6,714 nt of DNA from Flavobacteriaceae bacterium (GTDB lineage: Bacteria; Bacteroidota; Bacteroidia; Flavobacteriales; Flavobacteriaceae): positions 1 to 6,714 of the forward strand of contig JALRKI010000117.1 in NCBI GenBank assembly GCA_023254815.1, given 5' to 3'. A model generated the notes under the pieces. The model searched no databases and had not been told where the DNA came from. It saw only the letters and a list, made by a program, of their open reading frames with translations. Positions 5,831 through 6,714 of this stretch are shown piece after piece. Every line of letters begins with the position of its first letter. The stretch's first letter is position 1. The translations under genes were made by a program, and so were the position numbers.

Positions 5831-6714
5831 AATCTCAAAGTCACACCGGCCAATACATTTCTTCCAGCCTGAGGATAATACCCTACCCCTTCAATGGTTT
5901 GAACAACCCCTGGATTTGAAAAATCGTCATCATAGTTATAATAGTATCCATTGGATATGTACTTGACAGTCAAAATATTATTAATCAACAAATCGAACCT
6001 GACATGCCTAACAATTCTTGAAGGTGTCAAGGCGTAACTGACCCCGAGATCATTCAAAAAGTAACCTTCCAGCTTGGAAATAGGAGTATTGATATCACTC
6101 ATGAATTGATCACTGACCAGTTTTGAAAACAAATTGACTTCCAATTTTTGATTCGCTTTAAAACAAATTCGATTACTTCCCACCCATTCTGGAGAAAAGG
6201 TCAATTTTCGACTGCCGAAATTGGTTAAGGTTCCATTGAATAAAGCGATAGTTTCTTGAGTTTGGTTAGAACTCCAGGTTAAATTACTGGTCATTTGGAG
6301 TTTTTCGCTGAATGAAGTCTTGGCCGACAATTCTAATCCTAATCGATAGCTTTTTCCACTGTTGTCTCTCACTGGAGTGCCGTTGTTATCAATGTTGCCA
6401 GTAAGAACTAATTGTTCCTCATAGGCCATATAAAAAGCGTTTAACTCCAATGTTGAGCGCCCATAAGCAGAACGCCACCCCAGCTCAAAGTCTGTCAAGC
6501 TTTCGGGTTTCACCTTTGGATTGTTTTCAAAATCCGAGCGGGCTGGTTCTCGATTGGCTCGAGATACGGAAGCGTAAAAGTTGTTATTAGGATTGAGTTG
6601 ATAGGTTGCGCCCAGTTTAGGATTGAAAAAATGATAGGACACAGCTACCTCAAAAGGCAATCGATTTGAATTCAAACCTGTCGTGGTATAATCCACAAAT
6701 CGCCATTGAGCGTC
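5827..6714 (-). CDS. TonB-dependent receptor, C-terminal barrel part (N-terminus outside window)
   Basis: These 295 residues are the C-terminal part of an outer-membrane TonB-dependent receptor, which imports a ligand using TonB-transmitted energy. The frame is open to the window edge, reading DAQWRFVDY and onward, so the GTG at 6696 is an internal Val codon and not a start. Barrel strand features include FNPKLGATYQLNPNNNFYAS, the diagnostic SRANREPARSDF, FELGWRSAYGRSTLELNAFYM, GKSYRLGLELSAKTSFSEKL and YFLNDLGVSYAL. It ends YYPQAGRNVLAGVTLRF, with the terminal Phe needed for BAM-dependent outer-membrane assembly. Plug and TonB box lie outside the window, so the ligand cannot be inferred; the sequence recalls Bacteroidota receptors with a carboxypeptidase-like N-terminal domain. 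Its TAA lies within the TTAA that also ends the convergent lipoprotein gene. Confidence 0.93.
   Translation of the reverse strand, partial: DAQWRFVDYTTTGLNSNRLPFEVAVSYHFFNPKLGATYQLNPNNNFYASVSRANREPARSDFENNPKVKPESLTDFELGWRSAYGRSTLELNAFYMAYEEQLVLTGNIDNNGTPVRDNSGKSYRLGLELSAKTSFSEKLQMTSNLTWSSNQTQETIALFNGTLTNFGSRKLTFSPEWVGSNRICFKANQKLEVNLFSKLVSDQFMSDINTPISKLEGYFLNDLGVSYALTPSRIVRHVRFDLLINNILTVKYISNGYYYNYDDDFSNPGVVQTIEGVGYYPQAGRNVLAGVTLRF

Noticed and set aside
6694..6696. GTG as a start codon making the receptor fragment a complete small protein
   Set aside because: The frame remains open upstream with typical receptor residues, and the sequence is clearly the tail of a larger barrel.

Overview
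The window looks like ordinary chromosomal DNA of a Bacteroidota (Bacteroidetes) bacterium, probably from the Flavobacteriia or a related class. The evidence is a DUF3127 protein, a histidine kinase with the AHQIGTPLSALMGW H-box usual in this phylum, a SusC-like TonB-dependent receptor tail, a short FMN-binding 'flavin reductase' of the roughly 290-residue type, AT-rich DNA, and starts preceded by A-rich sequence instead of Shine-Dalgarno motifs. I see no tRNA, rRNA, CRISPR array, insertion sequence, phage gene or clear foreign island.

Layout: (1) 1-410 (+) is the 3' part of tag, DNA-3-methyladenine glycosylase I, cut by the window edge. It converges on the next block across an AT-rich palindrome that looks like a shared terminator. 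(2) 430-3055 (-) is a tight three-gene unit read leftwards: flavin reductase-like protein, a DUF3127 OB-fold protein, and an AtoE-type short-chain fatty acid transporter, with gaps of 7 and 3 bases. (3) 3170-4318 (+) is a membrane sensor histidine kinase, divergent from the flavin reductase and without an adjacent response regulator. (4) 4299-5179 (-) is greA followed by a HIT-family hydrolase, joined by a TAATG stop/start overlap; the HIT gene overlaps the kinase 3' end by 20 bases. (5) 5180-5395 is the largest intergenic gap (216 bases) and holds a perfect DnaA-box 9-mer overlapping a possible Bacteroidetes -7 element. (6) 5396-5830 (+) is a small lipoprotein with a Rieske-like C-terminal half that lacks the histidine ligands. 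(7) 5827-6714 (-) is the C-terminal beta-barrel part of a TonB-dependent receptor, cut by the window edge; its stop codon shares a TTAA with that of the lipoprotein.

Most of this is housekeeping: base-excision repair, transcript-cleavage factor, nucleotide hydrolase, redox and transport functions. I do not see a new defence or biosynthetic system. The two points most worth follow-up are the SSB-like acidic tail ending in DDLPF on the DUF3127 protein, and the Rieske-like lipoprotein whose cluster ligands are replaced. Functions are assigned from recognisable motifs and remembered family sequences, not from any search.
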